A stretch of DNA of 24,526 bases from contig JAISHJ010000035.1 of NCBI GenBank assembly GCA_031262625.1, forward strand, positions 1 through 24,526, written 5' to 3'. Below the pieces are notes generated by a model. The model saw nothing but the letters and a program-made list of their open reading frames with translations. It had not been told where the DNA came from and searched no databases. How positions within the stretch are numbered: the stretch's first letter is position 1; every line of letters begins with the position of its first letter. Both the position numbers and the translations under genes were made by a program. Source of the DNA: Ruminococcus sp. (GTDB lineage Bacteria; Bacillota; Clostridia; Oscillospirales; Ruminococcaceae). Positions 7,565 to 15,061 of this stretch are shown here, in pieces.

Positions 7565-7702
7565 ATGACTAAGAACATACTTGCAAAATCCCTTCGCGCT
7601 GCTTCACTTCAAAGCGCGAAAAAATCCGCAGGTTCCTCCTGTTTCTACTGGCTCTATCAGCCGAAAACTCCGAAAGCACTCGCTTCAATAGTTAAGAAGT
7701 AA
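7565..7702 (+). CDS. agrD: AgrD-like cyclic lactone autoinducer pro-peptide
   Basis: A 45-residue pro-peptide. Residues 1-22 form a basic, amphipathic helix-like leader (KNILAKSLRAASLQSAKKS), the core is SSCFYWL (24-30), and the tail is YQPKTPKAL plus a charged end. The YQPK.P.AL tail after a Cys and aromatic residues is the recurring pattern of clostridial AgrD peptides. By analogy AgrB would cut after the core and close a thiolactone between Cys26 and the core C-terminus, giving a five-residue ring C-F-Y-W-L; the ring boundary is inferred. AGGCAGGTAA precedes the ATG. AgrB follows 56 bases downstream; the order D then B is the reverse of Staphylococcus but is seen in clostridia. No AgrC or AgrA gene is in the window. 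Confidence 0.88.
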   Translation: MTKNILAKSLRAASLQSAKKSAGSSCFYWLYQPKTPKALASIVKK

Positions 7703-7716
7703 GTAAGGGAGACCAT

Positions 7717-7749
7717 TACGGGGTATGTATATAATATATATACCCCGTA
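7717..7749 (+). promoter_or_regulatory. Intercistronic hairpin between agrD and agrB
   Basis: TACGGGGTAT and the complementary ATACCCCGTA form the closing stem, continued by alternating AT pairs with one mismatch, filling 33 bases. It is followed by TTTATAG rather than a U-tract, so it is not a good terminator. It lies 9 bases before the agrB ATG and may control processing, stability or translation of agrB. Confidence 0.6.
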
Positions 7750-7758
7750 TTTATAGAT

Positions 7759-8376
7759 ATGGACAAGATTCTTGACAGGCTTATGCCTATGGTTGCAGAA
7801 GATGATGACGGAAGCGATTATGCAGAGGTTATGCGCTATGGGTTAGAACTTTTATTAATGAAAATCTTCTTCACAGCTGTTGTTATAATTATCGGAGCGG
7901 TTACCGGGTGTTTTTTTGAAACTCTCGTCTTTATGTTTTTATTCCTTCCGCTTCGCGAAAACGCAGGCGGATTTCACGCAAGTTCCCGCACGCTCTGTCT
8001 TATCGAATCGGTCTGTCTTGTGGGGATAGTTATTTCCTTTATAAAATTCGATATTTTTGACGGTACAGTATCTTTAATAATTACAGCGTCAGCCGCTTTA
8101 CTATCAACAGTAATTATATTCATAACCGCGCCTGTTGACTGTTCCTCAAGACGGCTTGATGAAGATGAAAAAACAGTAATCGGGCGCAAAACAAGGCTTA
8201 TTCTTTCGGGGGAAATTTTACTTGCTGTTATAGGCTTTATTTTATATCGGGTAGGATTTTCTTTTCCGCTTCTGAAAATTTCAATGCTGTCGATAATTGC
8301 GGCGGCGGTTCTGCTTATTATGGGGAAGATTAAAAATTCACGCGATAAGGAATATAATGTTCCTCTTTCGGAGTAA
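7759..8376 (+). CDS. agrB: AgrB-like accessory gene regulator B (peptide-processing membrane protease)
   Basis: A 205-residue membrane protein of the AgrB family. The catalytic pair is present as His73 and Cys80 in RENAGGFHASSRTLC, spaced exactly as in AgrB. The YGLELLLMK segment (27-35) is the usual family start of the first helix. Hydrophobic segments lie near residues 31-50, 53-64, 81-96, 105-121, 147-164 and 172-188. AgrB cleaves the AgrD C-terminal tail and forms the thiolactone at the inner membrane face. The ATG at 7759 gives the right N-terminal length, but no Shine-Dalgarno is seen in the 9 bases between the hairpin and the start; GGGAG lies before the hairpin. It converges on the RluA-type gene with a 27-bp gap. 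Confidence 0.92.
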   Translation: MDKILDRLMPMVAEDDDGSDYAEVMRYGLELLLMKIFFTAVVIIIGAVTGCFFETLVFMFLFLPLRENAGGFHASSRTLCLIESVCLVGIVISFIKFDIFDGTVSLIITASAALLSTVIIFITAPVDCSSRRLDEDEKTVIGRKTRLILSGEILLAVIGFILYRVGFSFPLLKISMLSIIAAAVLLIMGKIKNSRDKEYNVPLSE

Positions 8377-8403
8377 CTGCTAGCTGTTAAGGCGAAATTG
8401 CAG

Positions 8404-9342
8404 TCATAGAAAATCTTCAAACCACGGCGGCGGTGTCTCAAATTCCTTTCCGTAAAGGTAACCGAGGGCGGTGTCTTCAAACTCAAACCGCAGTTTATAG
8501 GCGTGTAAACACTGCGTTTTAACATGAAATTTACGGTTAACCTCCCCTATCCCGTATTTTCCGTCCCCTAAAACAGGGTAGCCGATGAAAGCAAGGTGGG
8601 CTCTTATTTGATGGGTGCGCCCGGTTATGAGATGCACTCTTATAAGGGCTAAATTCTTTTCAGGATAAGTTTTTACTACCGTATATTCGGTGATAATTTT
8701 CTTGCTCCCCGGCACAGGCTTATCGAATATTTTAACAAGCTTTTCATTTTCGTTTTTTATATGGTAAGCGGTTAAGATGTCATGACTTTTTTGAGGAATT
8801 CCTACCGTTATACAAAGGTAATATTTTGATATTTCGCGGTGTTTAATTTTTTCATTTAATATTCTTAAGGATGAAGCATTTTTCGCCGCTATAACTATTC
8901 CGCTTGTGTTGCGGTCTAAGCGGTTGCAGAGGGCGGGCGCGAAGCTATGTTCATCTTCGGGGTTATACTCCCCTTTTTTATTTAGGTAGAAAAGCAGCCT
9001 GTCCGCAAGGGTATCTGTGCTACCCTCGTTATCTTCATGCACCACAAGCCCCGAAGGTTTATTTATAAGCAGAATATTTTCATCCTCATAAATTACGTCA
9101 ATATTGCCCGATTCATAAAGTTTAGCAGTTTTCTTCACTAAAAATTCATCATTAATATATATTTTTATGTTATCATGTAACTGTATAATTGTGTCTTCTT
9201 TAGCACGCTTACCGTTAATCTTGATGTCTTTTTTTCGTATAGCCTTGTAGAGCATACCTTTCGGTAGTTCCGGGAATGTCTTCGTCAAAAATTTATCAAG
9301 GCGCTGACCGACATCATTTTCGGCGGCGGTAACCTCTTTCAT
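8404..9342 (-). CDS. RluA-family RNA pseudouridine synthase
   Basis: A 312-residue enzyme with an N-terminal S4 RNA-binding domain (residues about 12-65, QRLDKFL... IKINGKRAKED) and an RluA catalytic domain. The catalytic aspartate is Asp143 in NRLDRNTSGIVIAAKN; most RluC/D proteins have HRLDR, while Asn in place of His is common in clostridial members. INKPSGLVVH (94-103) and TGRTHQIRAHL are the other family motifs. It should isomerise specific uridines in 23S rRNA, but the exact site cannot be read from sequence. GAAAGG precedes the ATG at good distance. It is divergent from the RadC-like gene with 62 bases between them. Confidence 0.93.
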   Translation of the reverse strand: MKEVTAAENDVGQRLDKFLTKTFPELPKGMLYKAIRKKDIKINGKRAKEDTIIQLHDNIKIYINDEFLVKKTAKLYESGNIDVIYEDENILLINKPSGLVVHEDNEGSTDTLADRLLFYLNKKGEYNPEDEHSFAPALCNRLDRNTSGIVIAAKNASSLRILNEKIKHREISKYYLCITVGIPQKSHDILTAYHIKNENEKLVKIFDKPVPGSKKIITEYTVVKTYPEKNLALIRVHLITGRTHQIRAHLAFIGYPVLGDGKYGIGEVNRKFHVKTQCLHAYKLRFEFEDTALGYLYGKEFETPPPWFEDFL

Positions 9343-9404
9343 TAAAAGCCTTTCTAATCGGTAAAATTGTTTTACTGTGAAAATATTTTTACGGAGAAAA
9401 ATAT

Positions 9405-10202
9405 ATGAATGACAGACTTGTTATAGATGATGATGATAACGGGCGAAAATACATAGGTGAAGCTTTAGAAAAAATCAGAGCGGCAGATACTCCCGAAAAG
9501 CGCGAAAAAGACCTTCAAAATATCCACGAGGGACACCGCGCAAGGATGCGCGAAAAATTCTTCAAAGAGGGTATTAAGCGTTTTGCGCCGCATGAAGTTG
9601 TGGAATTTCTCCTCTTTTTCACCGTTAAGCGTGTTAATACGAATGAAACGGCTCATCAGCTGTTGCAGCGTTTCGGCAGTCTTTCCGGTCTCTTTGATGC
9701 TTCAAAAGAGTCGCTACTGGAAGCAGGCTGTTCAGAAAACACAGCCGCGCTCTTTAAGGCTATTCCGCAGTGTTTTCCTCTCTACTTCGGTTCGCGGAAC
9801 GACTCTTTAATCTACGATTCGCCGAAAAAACTTATCGCGCTCTTTGCTCATGAATATCCCGGGAATAATAGTGTAGAGGAATTTCGCCTTGCCTGTTTTA
9901 ACCCACAGCTTAAACTAATCGGGAATACCGTTCATACTATCAACAAAGGCGGTCCGAACACGACCGAAGCAGATATGCGTAAGCTAATCTACACGGTAGT
10001 TCACACCGAGACAAATTCTATAGCAGTCTCCCACAACCACCCTCACACGTCCGCTACTCCTTCAACCTCCGACATCTCCGCCACGCGCTACATGAGCCAG
10101 ACCCTCCGCGCCTTCGGTGTTCGTCTCCTCGACCATATCATAGTAGGCGAAAATGACGTACTCTCAATGCGACAGCACGGAGTGTTCAGCATCTTCGAGT
10201 AG
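9405..10202 (+). CDS. RadC-like protein with JAMM/MPN domain
   Basis: A 265-residue protein in RadC order. A charged N-terminal stretch has the HEGHRARMREKFF motif found in many Firmicute RadC proteins, followed by a helix-hairpin-helix-like segment (residues about 60-110, HEVVEFLLFF... FGSLSGLF) and a C-terminal JAMM domain. The metal motif is H210-N-H212-P, then Ser, and D223 (HNHPHTSATPSTSD), with a glutamate upstream in VEEFRLACFN. RadC is named for DNA repair, but this role was not upheld in E. coli and its biochemistry is unclear. It starts at ATG 9405 after ACGGAG. The usual Firmicute neighbours maf and mreBCD are missing. Confidence 0.9.
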   Translation: MNDRLVIDDDDNGRKYIGEALEKIRAADTPEKREKDLQNIHEGHRARMREKFFKEGIKRFAPHEVVEFLLFFTVKRVNTNETAHQLLQRFGSLSGLFDASKESLLEAGCSENTAALFKAIPQCFPLYFGSRNDSLIYDSPKKLIALFAHEYPGNNSVEEFRLACFNPQLKLIGNTVHTINKGGPNTTEADMRKLIYTVVHTETNSIAVSHNHPHTSATPSTSDISATRYMSQTLRAFGVRLLDHIIVGENDVLSMRQHGVFSIFE

Positions 10203-10319
10203 GTACGCACCTACAAGCTCGCCGCCGCGCTTAGTTTTGTTTTATGCTTTAGATGTATTGCGGCGGGACGTTACACATTCTGATGTATCACGGCGGAATA
10301 GGTATGCGAAAAACATAAG

Positions 10320-10628
10320 TTATAATTTTTTCATGTAATTACCAAGACGTGCGATTTTACCGCCTAAAATTGAAGCTTTTTGCAAGTTCCATCCCCAACT
10401 CTTTATTATATAAGCATAAGAAACTAAATATCTGTTTTGCGGCGGAATTTCAAAAAATGTTCCATCATTAACACTCTGTAATAATGTTTTCAGTTCAGGT
10501 AAAATAACGTCCTGAATTTGATAGATAGTTCCTTCGCCGTCTATACCGTTTTTTCTGTTTTGAAGTTGAAGCTCAGCTTCTTTTACAGAGCCGTTAATAA
10601 GCCGTATAAGTTTACATTTTCTGAACAT
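10320..10628 (-). CDS. Hypothetical protein, 102 residues
   Basis: Not recognised. The start is supported by AGGA seven bases before the ATG. The protein is soluble and basic at its C-terminus, with a likely helix from residue 12 to 24 and a tryptophan-containing segment (KSWGWNLQKAS) near residue 80. It is divergent from uvrB, separated by 107 bases, and has no clear partner. It is convergent with the RadC-like gene, and no terminator is obvious between them. It could be a small accessory gene of narrow distribution. Confidence 0.7.
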   Translation of the reverse strand: MFRKCKLIRLINGSVKEAELQLQNRKNGIDGEGTIYQIQDVILPELKTLLQSVNDGTFFEIPPQNRYLVSYAYIIKSWGWNLQKASILGGKIARLGNYMKKL

Positions 10629-10735
10629 AGTTTTATCCTGTCGTTAGAATTTGCAGGAAAATTATCGAGCGTTACTTATAAAAATCTTATTCCTTCTCAT
10701 TATATCACATATGAAATAAAATTAAAAGAGGTTTC

Positions 10736-12721
10736 ATGGATAAATTTATTCTTCACAGCGATTATTCGCTTTCCGGCGACCAAGGTGAAGCTGTAGACAA
10801 AATTGTCGCCGGCTTAGAAAGCGGCATGGAAGAACAGACGCTTTTAGGTGTAACCGGCTCGGGCAAGACTTTTACTATGGCGAATGTTATCGCGAAGGTT
10901 AACCGCCCTACCCTCGTGCTTGCTCATAATAAAATTTTGGCGGCACAGCTTTGCTCCGAATTTAAGGAATTCTTCCCCGAAAATGCGGTGGAATATTTCG
11001 TTTCTTATTATGATTACTACCAACCGGAAGCTTATGTGCCTTCTACCGACTCATATATTGAAAAGGATTCCTCGATAAATGACGAAATAGACAAGCTTCG
11101 CCACTCCGCAACCTCTGCGCTTGCGGAACGGCGCGACGTAATTATAGTAGCTTCCGTTTCCTGTATTTATACCCTCGGTTCGCCGGAAGACTATCGCACA
11201 ATGATAATCTCCCTCCGAAAGGGACAGATTTGCAGCAGAGACGACCTGCTTTCAATGCTCGTCGCCCTCCAGTATGAGCGAAACGACATGAATTTTACAC
11301 GCTCGACCTTCCGTGTCAGAGGAGATGTTATCGAAATTTTCCCTGCCGGTTCAAGCGAAACCGCGATAAGGGTAGAAACCTTTGATGATGAAATCGAACG
11401 CATAACGGAATTTCGCCCTCTTACAGGGGAGGTTTTAGCAGAGCTTTCACACGCCGCGATTTATCCTGCTTCACACTATGTAGTGTCGAAAGAGCGGCTT
11501 GACGGCGCTATTCTTGACTTACAGGAAGAACTTACAGAACGGGTTAAGTATTTTGAAGAAAAGGGACTGCTTATAGAAGCACAGCGGATAAAACAGCGCA
11601 CCGAATATGACATTGAAATGCTTGAAGAAATCGGCTTCTGTAAGGGGATTGAAAACTACTCCAGAGTAATCGCCCGCCGCGAACCGGGAAGCACCCCATA
11701 TACCCTTCTTGACCACTTCCCCGAAGACTTCCTCTTTATTGCGGACGAGAGCCATGTTTCGATTCCCCAAGTGCGCGGCATGAGCGCAGGAGACAGGGCG
11801 CGGAAAGAAACGCTTATACAGTACGGTTTCAGACTCCCCTCCGCTATGGATAACCGCCCCTTAACCTTTACGGAATTTTACGAAAAACTCGGGCAGATTA
11901 TCTACGTTTCTGCTACCCCCGGGGTAATTGAGCGCGAACGTTCGGAGCAGATTGCCGAACAGATTATCCGCCCCACAGGACTTATCGACCCCGAAATTAT
12001 AGTTAAGCCGATAGAAGGACAGATTGAAGACCTCATCTTCCAGATTAAGGAGCGTGCCGAAAATAAAGAGCGCGTTCTCGTAACTACTCTTACAAAAAAG
12101 ATGGCGGAAGACCTTACAGAATACCTTGCGAATGTAGGAATACGGGTGCGATACCTCCACCACGATATAGACACGATTGAGCGCATGGAAATCATAAGAG
12201 ACCTTCGTCTCGGAGAATTCGACGTTCTTGTCGGAATAAATCTCTTAAGAGAAGGCTTAGACCTTCCGGAAGTCTCCCTCGTTGCTATACTTGACGCCGA
12301 TAAAGAAGGCTTCCTGCGCTCCGAAAGCGCTTTAATCCAGACGGTAGGGCGCGCCGCCCGTAATGAACACGGTCAGGTTATAATGTACGCCGATACAGTT
12401 ACGAAGTCAATGTACGCCTGTATTTCAGAGACCGAAAGGCGGCGTAATATCCAAAAAGCTTACAACGAAAAGAATAACATTACGCCTAAAACTATTATAA
12501 AAGAAATTCGCGACGTTCTCGAAATTTCTACCCGCGCCGAAACCGATTCCGAAGTAAAAACTGCTAAAAAGCAATACACAGCGATAGAAAAAGCCCGCCT
12601 TATCGAAAACTTAACCGAACAGATGAAGGATGCGGCGAAAATTTTAGAATTTGAACACGCGGCGTTTTTACGCGATAAAATTAATGAACTAAAGGGGATT
12701 AAAAAAATTGGAAAAAAATAA
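10736..12721 (+). CDS. uvrB: Excinuclease ABC subunit B (UvrB)
   Basis: A 661-residue protein, full length for UvrB (about 660-675). Walker A is GVTGSGKT (38-45). The beta-hairpin that opens DNA is the YYDYYQPEAYVPSTDSYIEK segment (near 91-110). The DEAD-like motif is DESHVS (near 337). Helicase motifs V and VI are GINLLREGLDLPEV and QTVGRAARN, and the C-terminal UVR motif that binds UvrC is LTEQMKDAAKILEFEHAAFLRD. It loads on damaged DNA with UvrA and hands over to UvrC in nucleotide excision repair. AGAGG lies six bases before the ATG. No clear LexA-type operator was found upstream. uvrA, normally next to it in Firmicutes, is not adjacent; queF overlaps its 3' end. Confidence 0.98.
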   Translation: MDKFILHSDYSLSGDQGEAVDKIVAGLESGMEEQTLLGVTGSGKTFTMANVIAKVNRPTLVLAHNKILAAQLCSEFKEFFPENAVEYFVSYYDYYQPEAYVPSTDSYIEKDSSINDEIDKLRHSATSALAERRDVIIVASVSCIYTLGSPEDYRTMIISLRKGQICSRDDLLSMLVALQYERNDMNFTRSTFRVRGDVIEIFPAGSSETAIRVETFDDEIERITEFRPLTGEVLAELSHAAIYPASHYVVSKERLDGAILDLQEELTERVKYFEEKGLLIEAQRIKQRTEYDIEMLEEIGFCKGIENYSRVIARREPGSTPYTLLDHFPEDFLFIADESHVSIPQVRGMSAGDRARKETLIQYGFRLPSAMDNRPLTFTEFYEKLGQIIYVSATPGVIERERSEQIAEQIIRPTGLIDPEIIVKPIEGQIEDLIFQIKERAENKERVLVTTLTKKMAEDLTEYLANVGIRVRYLHHDIDTIERMEIIRDLRLGEFDVLVGINLLREGLDLPEVSLVAILDADKEGFLRSESALIQTVGRAARNEHGQVIMYADTVTKSMYACISETERRRNIQKAYNEKNNITPKTIIKEIRDVLEISTRAETDSEVKTAKKQYTAIEKARLIENLTEQMKDAAKILEFEHAAFLRDKINELKGIKKIGKK

Positions 12722-13184
12722 TTTTACGGCTAAAACAGATGTCGTTTCGGGGCTTACTCTTTTAGGAAATAAAAAAACCGAATACCCTTCGGACTACTCC
12801 CCCGCTCTCCTCGAAGCTTTCGACAATAAATTCCCGGACAGGGACTATTTTGTCGAATTTAACTGCCCGGAATTCACCTGTCTCTGCCCCATAACAGGGC
12901 AGCCCGATTTCGCTAAGATAACCGTTAAATATATCCCTGATGTGAAGATGGTTGAATCGAAGTCTCTTAAGCTTTATCTCTTTTCCTTCCGAAATCATGG
13001 TGGTTTTCATGAAGATTCCGTTAATATTATCCTTCGCGACCTCGTTAACCTCATGAAGCCGAAATATATCGAAGTCTTAGGCGAATTTACTCCTCGCGGC
13101 GGCATTTCAATTCATCCTTTCGTTAACTACGGAATGGACGAAAAGTGGCAGAACTTTGCTATGAAACGTATGGAACAGTATTAA
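12708..13184 (+). CDS. queF: NADPH-dependent 7-cyano-7-deazaguanine reductase (QueF)
   Basis: A 158-residue single-domain QueF, the Bacillus-type length. The nucleophile is Cys60 in FTCLCPITGQPDF, with Asp67 as proton donor. The QueF signature ESKSLKLYLFSFRNHG spans 83-98, and the substrate glutamate is Glu102 (FHE). It reduces preQ0 to preQ1 in queuosine synthesis. It starts at TTG 12708, with GGGGA nine bases upstream, inside the end of uvrB (14-nt overlap), so translation is probably coupled. No queC, queD, queE or preQ1 riboswitch is seen, so the rest of the pathway lies elsewhere or preQ0 is taken up. The product follows from sequence; the link with uvrB looks coincidental. Confidence 0.96.
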   Translation: MEKNNFTAKTDVVSGLTLLGNKKTEYPSDYSPALLEAFDNKFPDRDYFVEFNCPEFTCLCPITGQPDFAKITVKYIPDVKMVESKSLKLYLFSFRNHGGFHEDSVNIILRDLVNLMKPKYIEVLGEFTPRGGISIHPFVNYGMDEKWQNFAMKRMEQY

Positions 13185-13190
13185 AAAAGC

Positions 13191-13221
13191 GTGCGGCAAT
13201 TTATAATTGCCGCACACTTTC
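13191..13221. terminator. Bidirectional intrinsic terminator
   Basis: Perfect 11-bp stem GTGCGGCAATT/AATTGCCGCAC (13191-13201 and 13205-13215) with loop TAT. On the minus strand it is followed by GCTTTTTT, a strong U-tract for the FIST gene; on the plus strand by ACTTTCTAT for uvrB-queF. Confidence 0.85.
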
Positions 13222-13258
13222 TATAAAAGCAGTTCTGCACCCTGCAAAACCTTTTTAC

Positions 13259-14410
13259 CTAAATTACACAAACGCAAAGGTTATTGTTCTGGAAAGTATT
13301 TATGTACTTTCCGTCAACAATCATCGGATAGATTTCGCCGCCCGAATAGGCGAAGGAATACGCCTTTCCGGTAAGCTTATCAGACAGAATATCAATCTCG
13401 TCTGTAGTATTTGTCCCAAGCTGCCAGAGCCTCGTCGCGCAGGAATAGATAAGCACAACCGAAGCTTCCTTTGATATTTCCGCAATTTCATCTGCTACTT
13501 TTACCGCAGAATTCCTTACATCTTCTGCTGTTATAAGCGCGAAGTCAACAATCGCACCCGGAAGAGCGTGCCCGGAAAGCACAATCGCTTTTTTCTCAAA
13601 ATCAATATTAAGGCAGTTTCGCATTATAACCGAACCATCATGATAAGTAAGCACAAGCGGTTGAGTAATAACATTCTGATAGGTCTCCGCCGTAGTAATA
13701 TTCTTTTCTAAAAGATAGTCCCACGCGGTCATTCCGTCGATTTTATAGATATATGTTCCTTCTGCTTCTTCAACCATTCCGCTTGTTTGATACATAGTCC
13801 CGGCACGGTATGATGTGCACCTGAATTCAGGCTTAATATCGCCGTAAATTCCGAGATAAACCGCACCGAATTCGGTATATTTTCCGTTATGGATAGTATA
13901 CGAGCGCGAGAAATCCGCTTCGTCAGAAATAGGAAGCGACCCGAAAACAGGTACTCCCGGAAGTCCTTTTGAAAAAGAATGTACAAGCGTATCGCCCGAA
14001 ACATAACTCATAAATGAAACATATGAAAGTACAAGCGCCGGAAAGTTACCGTCCGAAGCAAATTTACAGGCAGTCTCATAACACGCATCCGCAACCTTTG
14101 AAGCTTCATCTGTCTCAAAAGACAGCACCTTGAATTTACACTCGTCAGACATCAAGACAGTTACCGTTAATGCAAGAGGAGAACTCGTTCCCGTCACCGC
14201 CGGTAGACTGCAAGTTATCCCGACCGTCTCAAACGGCAGCGCTTCGCACACCGCCTGCATTACTCCCGTTTCGATAAATTCAGCGTGACATTCAATGACA
14301 GCAACGGCATTATTCTTTATTTTCTCGACATCAATCTGTCTCTTTATCTCCGAAATGGCTGCTTCCGAGACATCAGCTTCAGCCGTAAAAGCAGTTACCA
14401 TCTTAATCAT
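13259..14410 (-). CDS. FIST domain signal-sensing protein (FIST_N plus FIST_C)
   Basis: About 383 residues with FIST_N (residues about 20-200, including the CSLPAVTGTSSPLALTV region and a PVFGSLPISDEADF glycine/acid loop) and FIST_C (about 200-380). The FIST_C part carries YSCATRLWQLG, the Cys-Ala-x-Arg signature of the family, and ends GGEIYP...FQNN. FIST is a predicted ligand sensor domain, proposed to bind small molecules such as amino acids, usually linked to chemoreceptors, kinases or GGDEF enzymes. There is no signal peptide, membrane helix or output domain here, and no kinase is next to it. ATG 14410 is chosen because AGGGTGA lies eight bases before it; GTG 14422, in frame, has AGG directly against it. 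Confidence 0.88.
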   Translation of the reverse strand: MIKMVTAFTAEADVSEAAISEIKRQIDVEKIKNNAVAVIECHAEFIETGVMQAVCEALPFETVGITCSLPAVTGTSSPLALTVTVLMSDECKFKVLSFETDEASKVADACYETACKFASDGNFPALVLSYVSFMSYVSGDTLVHSFSKGLPGVPVFGSLPISDEADFSRSYTIHNGKYTEFGAVYLGIYGDIKPEFRCTSYRAGTMYQTSGMVEEAEGTYIYKIDGMTAWDYLLEKNITTAETYQNVITQPLVLTYHDGSVIMRNCLNIDFEKKAIVLSGHALPGAIVDFALITAEDVRNSAVKVADEIAEISKEASVVLIYSCATRLWQLGTNTTDEIDILSDKLTGKAYSFAYSGGEIYPMIVDGKYINTFQNNNLCVCVI

Positions 14411-14782
14411 ATAAGTTTTCACCCTAATTTATTTTAAGGACTAAGAAAATCTATCCGTCATGCGGAAATTATGTAAATTCTATCCGAACAGTTAATCGCA
14501 TTTTTTAAGGATTATTTCATGTAACGCTATGAAAATGAATAAATAAAATATTTTCTTGCATATTTCTTTCTATATTAATTATATCAACAGCCGCAGAAAA
14601 CGTCAACTGACTTTCACAACGAAATTAATCTCGTCACTGTTTTTTACACGCTGTTTCCGTGTATAATACGCTATTTTGGTGTATGCCTTAGTAGTTTATG
14701 CTTTGTTTACAATTTGTACAAACAATTCTGTTTATATTTATCCGAATTTTAAGTTATAATATATTGTCAACTTCTTTACTAC
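14411..14782. other. Intergenic region between FIST gene and tRNA-Arg
   Basis: No gene is seen. CGGATAGA occurs twice on the minus strand (near 14447 and 14480) upstream of the FIST gene. Two 16-base imperfect direct repeats with 20-bp period (14649-14664 and 14669-14684, CGCTGTTTCCGTGTAT and CGCTATTTTGGTGTAT, 13 of 16 identical) overlap a TATAAT at 14662-14667. TATAAT at 14755-14760, with a poor TTATAT 17 bases upstream, is the likely tRNA promoter. Confidence 0.45.
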
Positions 14783-14856
14783 GTGTCCGTAGCTCAGCTG
14801 GATAGAGCGTCAGACTCCGACTCTGAAGGCCGCCGGTTCAAATCCGGCCGGGCATA
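14783..14856 (+). tRNA. tRNA-Arg (anticodon CCG)
   Basis: The cloverleaf folds by eye. Acceptor GTGTCCG (14783-14789) pairs with CGGGCAT (14849-14855) with two G-U pairs, and the discriminator A is at 14856. The D arm is GCTCAGCTGGATAGAGC. The anticodon stem TCAGA/TCTGA encloses loop CTCCGAC, anticodon CCG, reading CGG. The T arm is GCCGG-TTCAAAT-CCGGC. The 3' CCA is not encoded. A terminator follows at 14882. Confidence 0.96.
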
Positions 14857-14881
14857 TAAAATCATAAACTTGTCATTAAAA

Positions 14882-14913
14882 AACCGCCGAAATTTTTCGG
14901 CGGTTGGTTTTTT
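14882..14913. terminator. Bidirectional intrinsic terminator after tRNA-Arg
   Basis: AACCGCCGAAA (14882-14892) pairs with TTTCGGCGGTT (14895-14905). The plus strand continues GGTTTTTT; the minus strand continues TTTTTT. It serves the tRNA on one side and the small minus-strand gene, whose stop codon overlaps its edge, on the other. Confidence 0.88.
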
Positions 14914-15061
14914 ATACGGCTGCTTTTTTGGCGGTACGGATTCTATCACGCTCTTGACGCGTTTCTTCCTCATATTCGGCGATTTTTTTCTTGCGCTCTT
15001 CATGAGACATATTCTTTATATAATCGGGAATTACGTGACGATCATCTTCTATCCATCTCAT
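14912..15061 (-). CDS. Small charged protein, 49 residues, coupled to the JAMM gene
   Basis: An ATG at 15061 overlaps the TGA of the JAMM gene as ATGA, and a near-perfect GGAGGTAA lies nine bases upstream, inside that gene. The frame encodes 49 residues: MRWIEDDRHVIPDYIKNMSH, then a Glu/Lys/Arg-rich stretch (about residues 21-43) predicted to be a single long helix or coiled coil, ending AKKAAV. The ribosome site and overlap make it a real gene. No family is recognised with confidence; small clostridial hypothetical proteins of this pattern exist. It is probably made in fixed ratio with the JAMM protein and may bind it. It ends against the shared terminator. Confidence 0.85.
   Translation of the reverse strand: MRWIEDDRHVIPDYIKNMSHEERKKKIAEYEEETRQERDRIRTAKKAAV

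Noticed and set aside
7717..7749. Hairpin after agrD as an intrinsic terminator
   Set aside because: The stem is followed by TTTATAG rather than a U-run, and agrB begins nine bases later in the same direction.
10203..10319. Direct repeat GATGTATTGCGGCGG / GATGTATCACGGCGG
   Set aside because: Only two short imperfect copies, no array, no spacer structure and no gene context; CRISPR or element status not supported.
10629..10735. LexA-type SOS operator upstream of uvrB
   Set aside because: ATCGAGCGTTAC is the nearest resemblance but lacks the GAAC-N4-GTTC symmetry of Firmicute LexA sites.
12650..13190. preQ1 riboswitch for queF
   Set aside because: queF starts inside uvrB with no leader of its own, so there is no room for an aptamer.
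14783..15061. tRNA-Arg as an attachment site for an integrated element
   Set aside because: No copy of the tRNA 3' end (around TTCAAATCCGGCC) was found elsewhere in the window and no integrase is present; proximity alone is not evidence.
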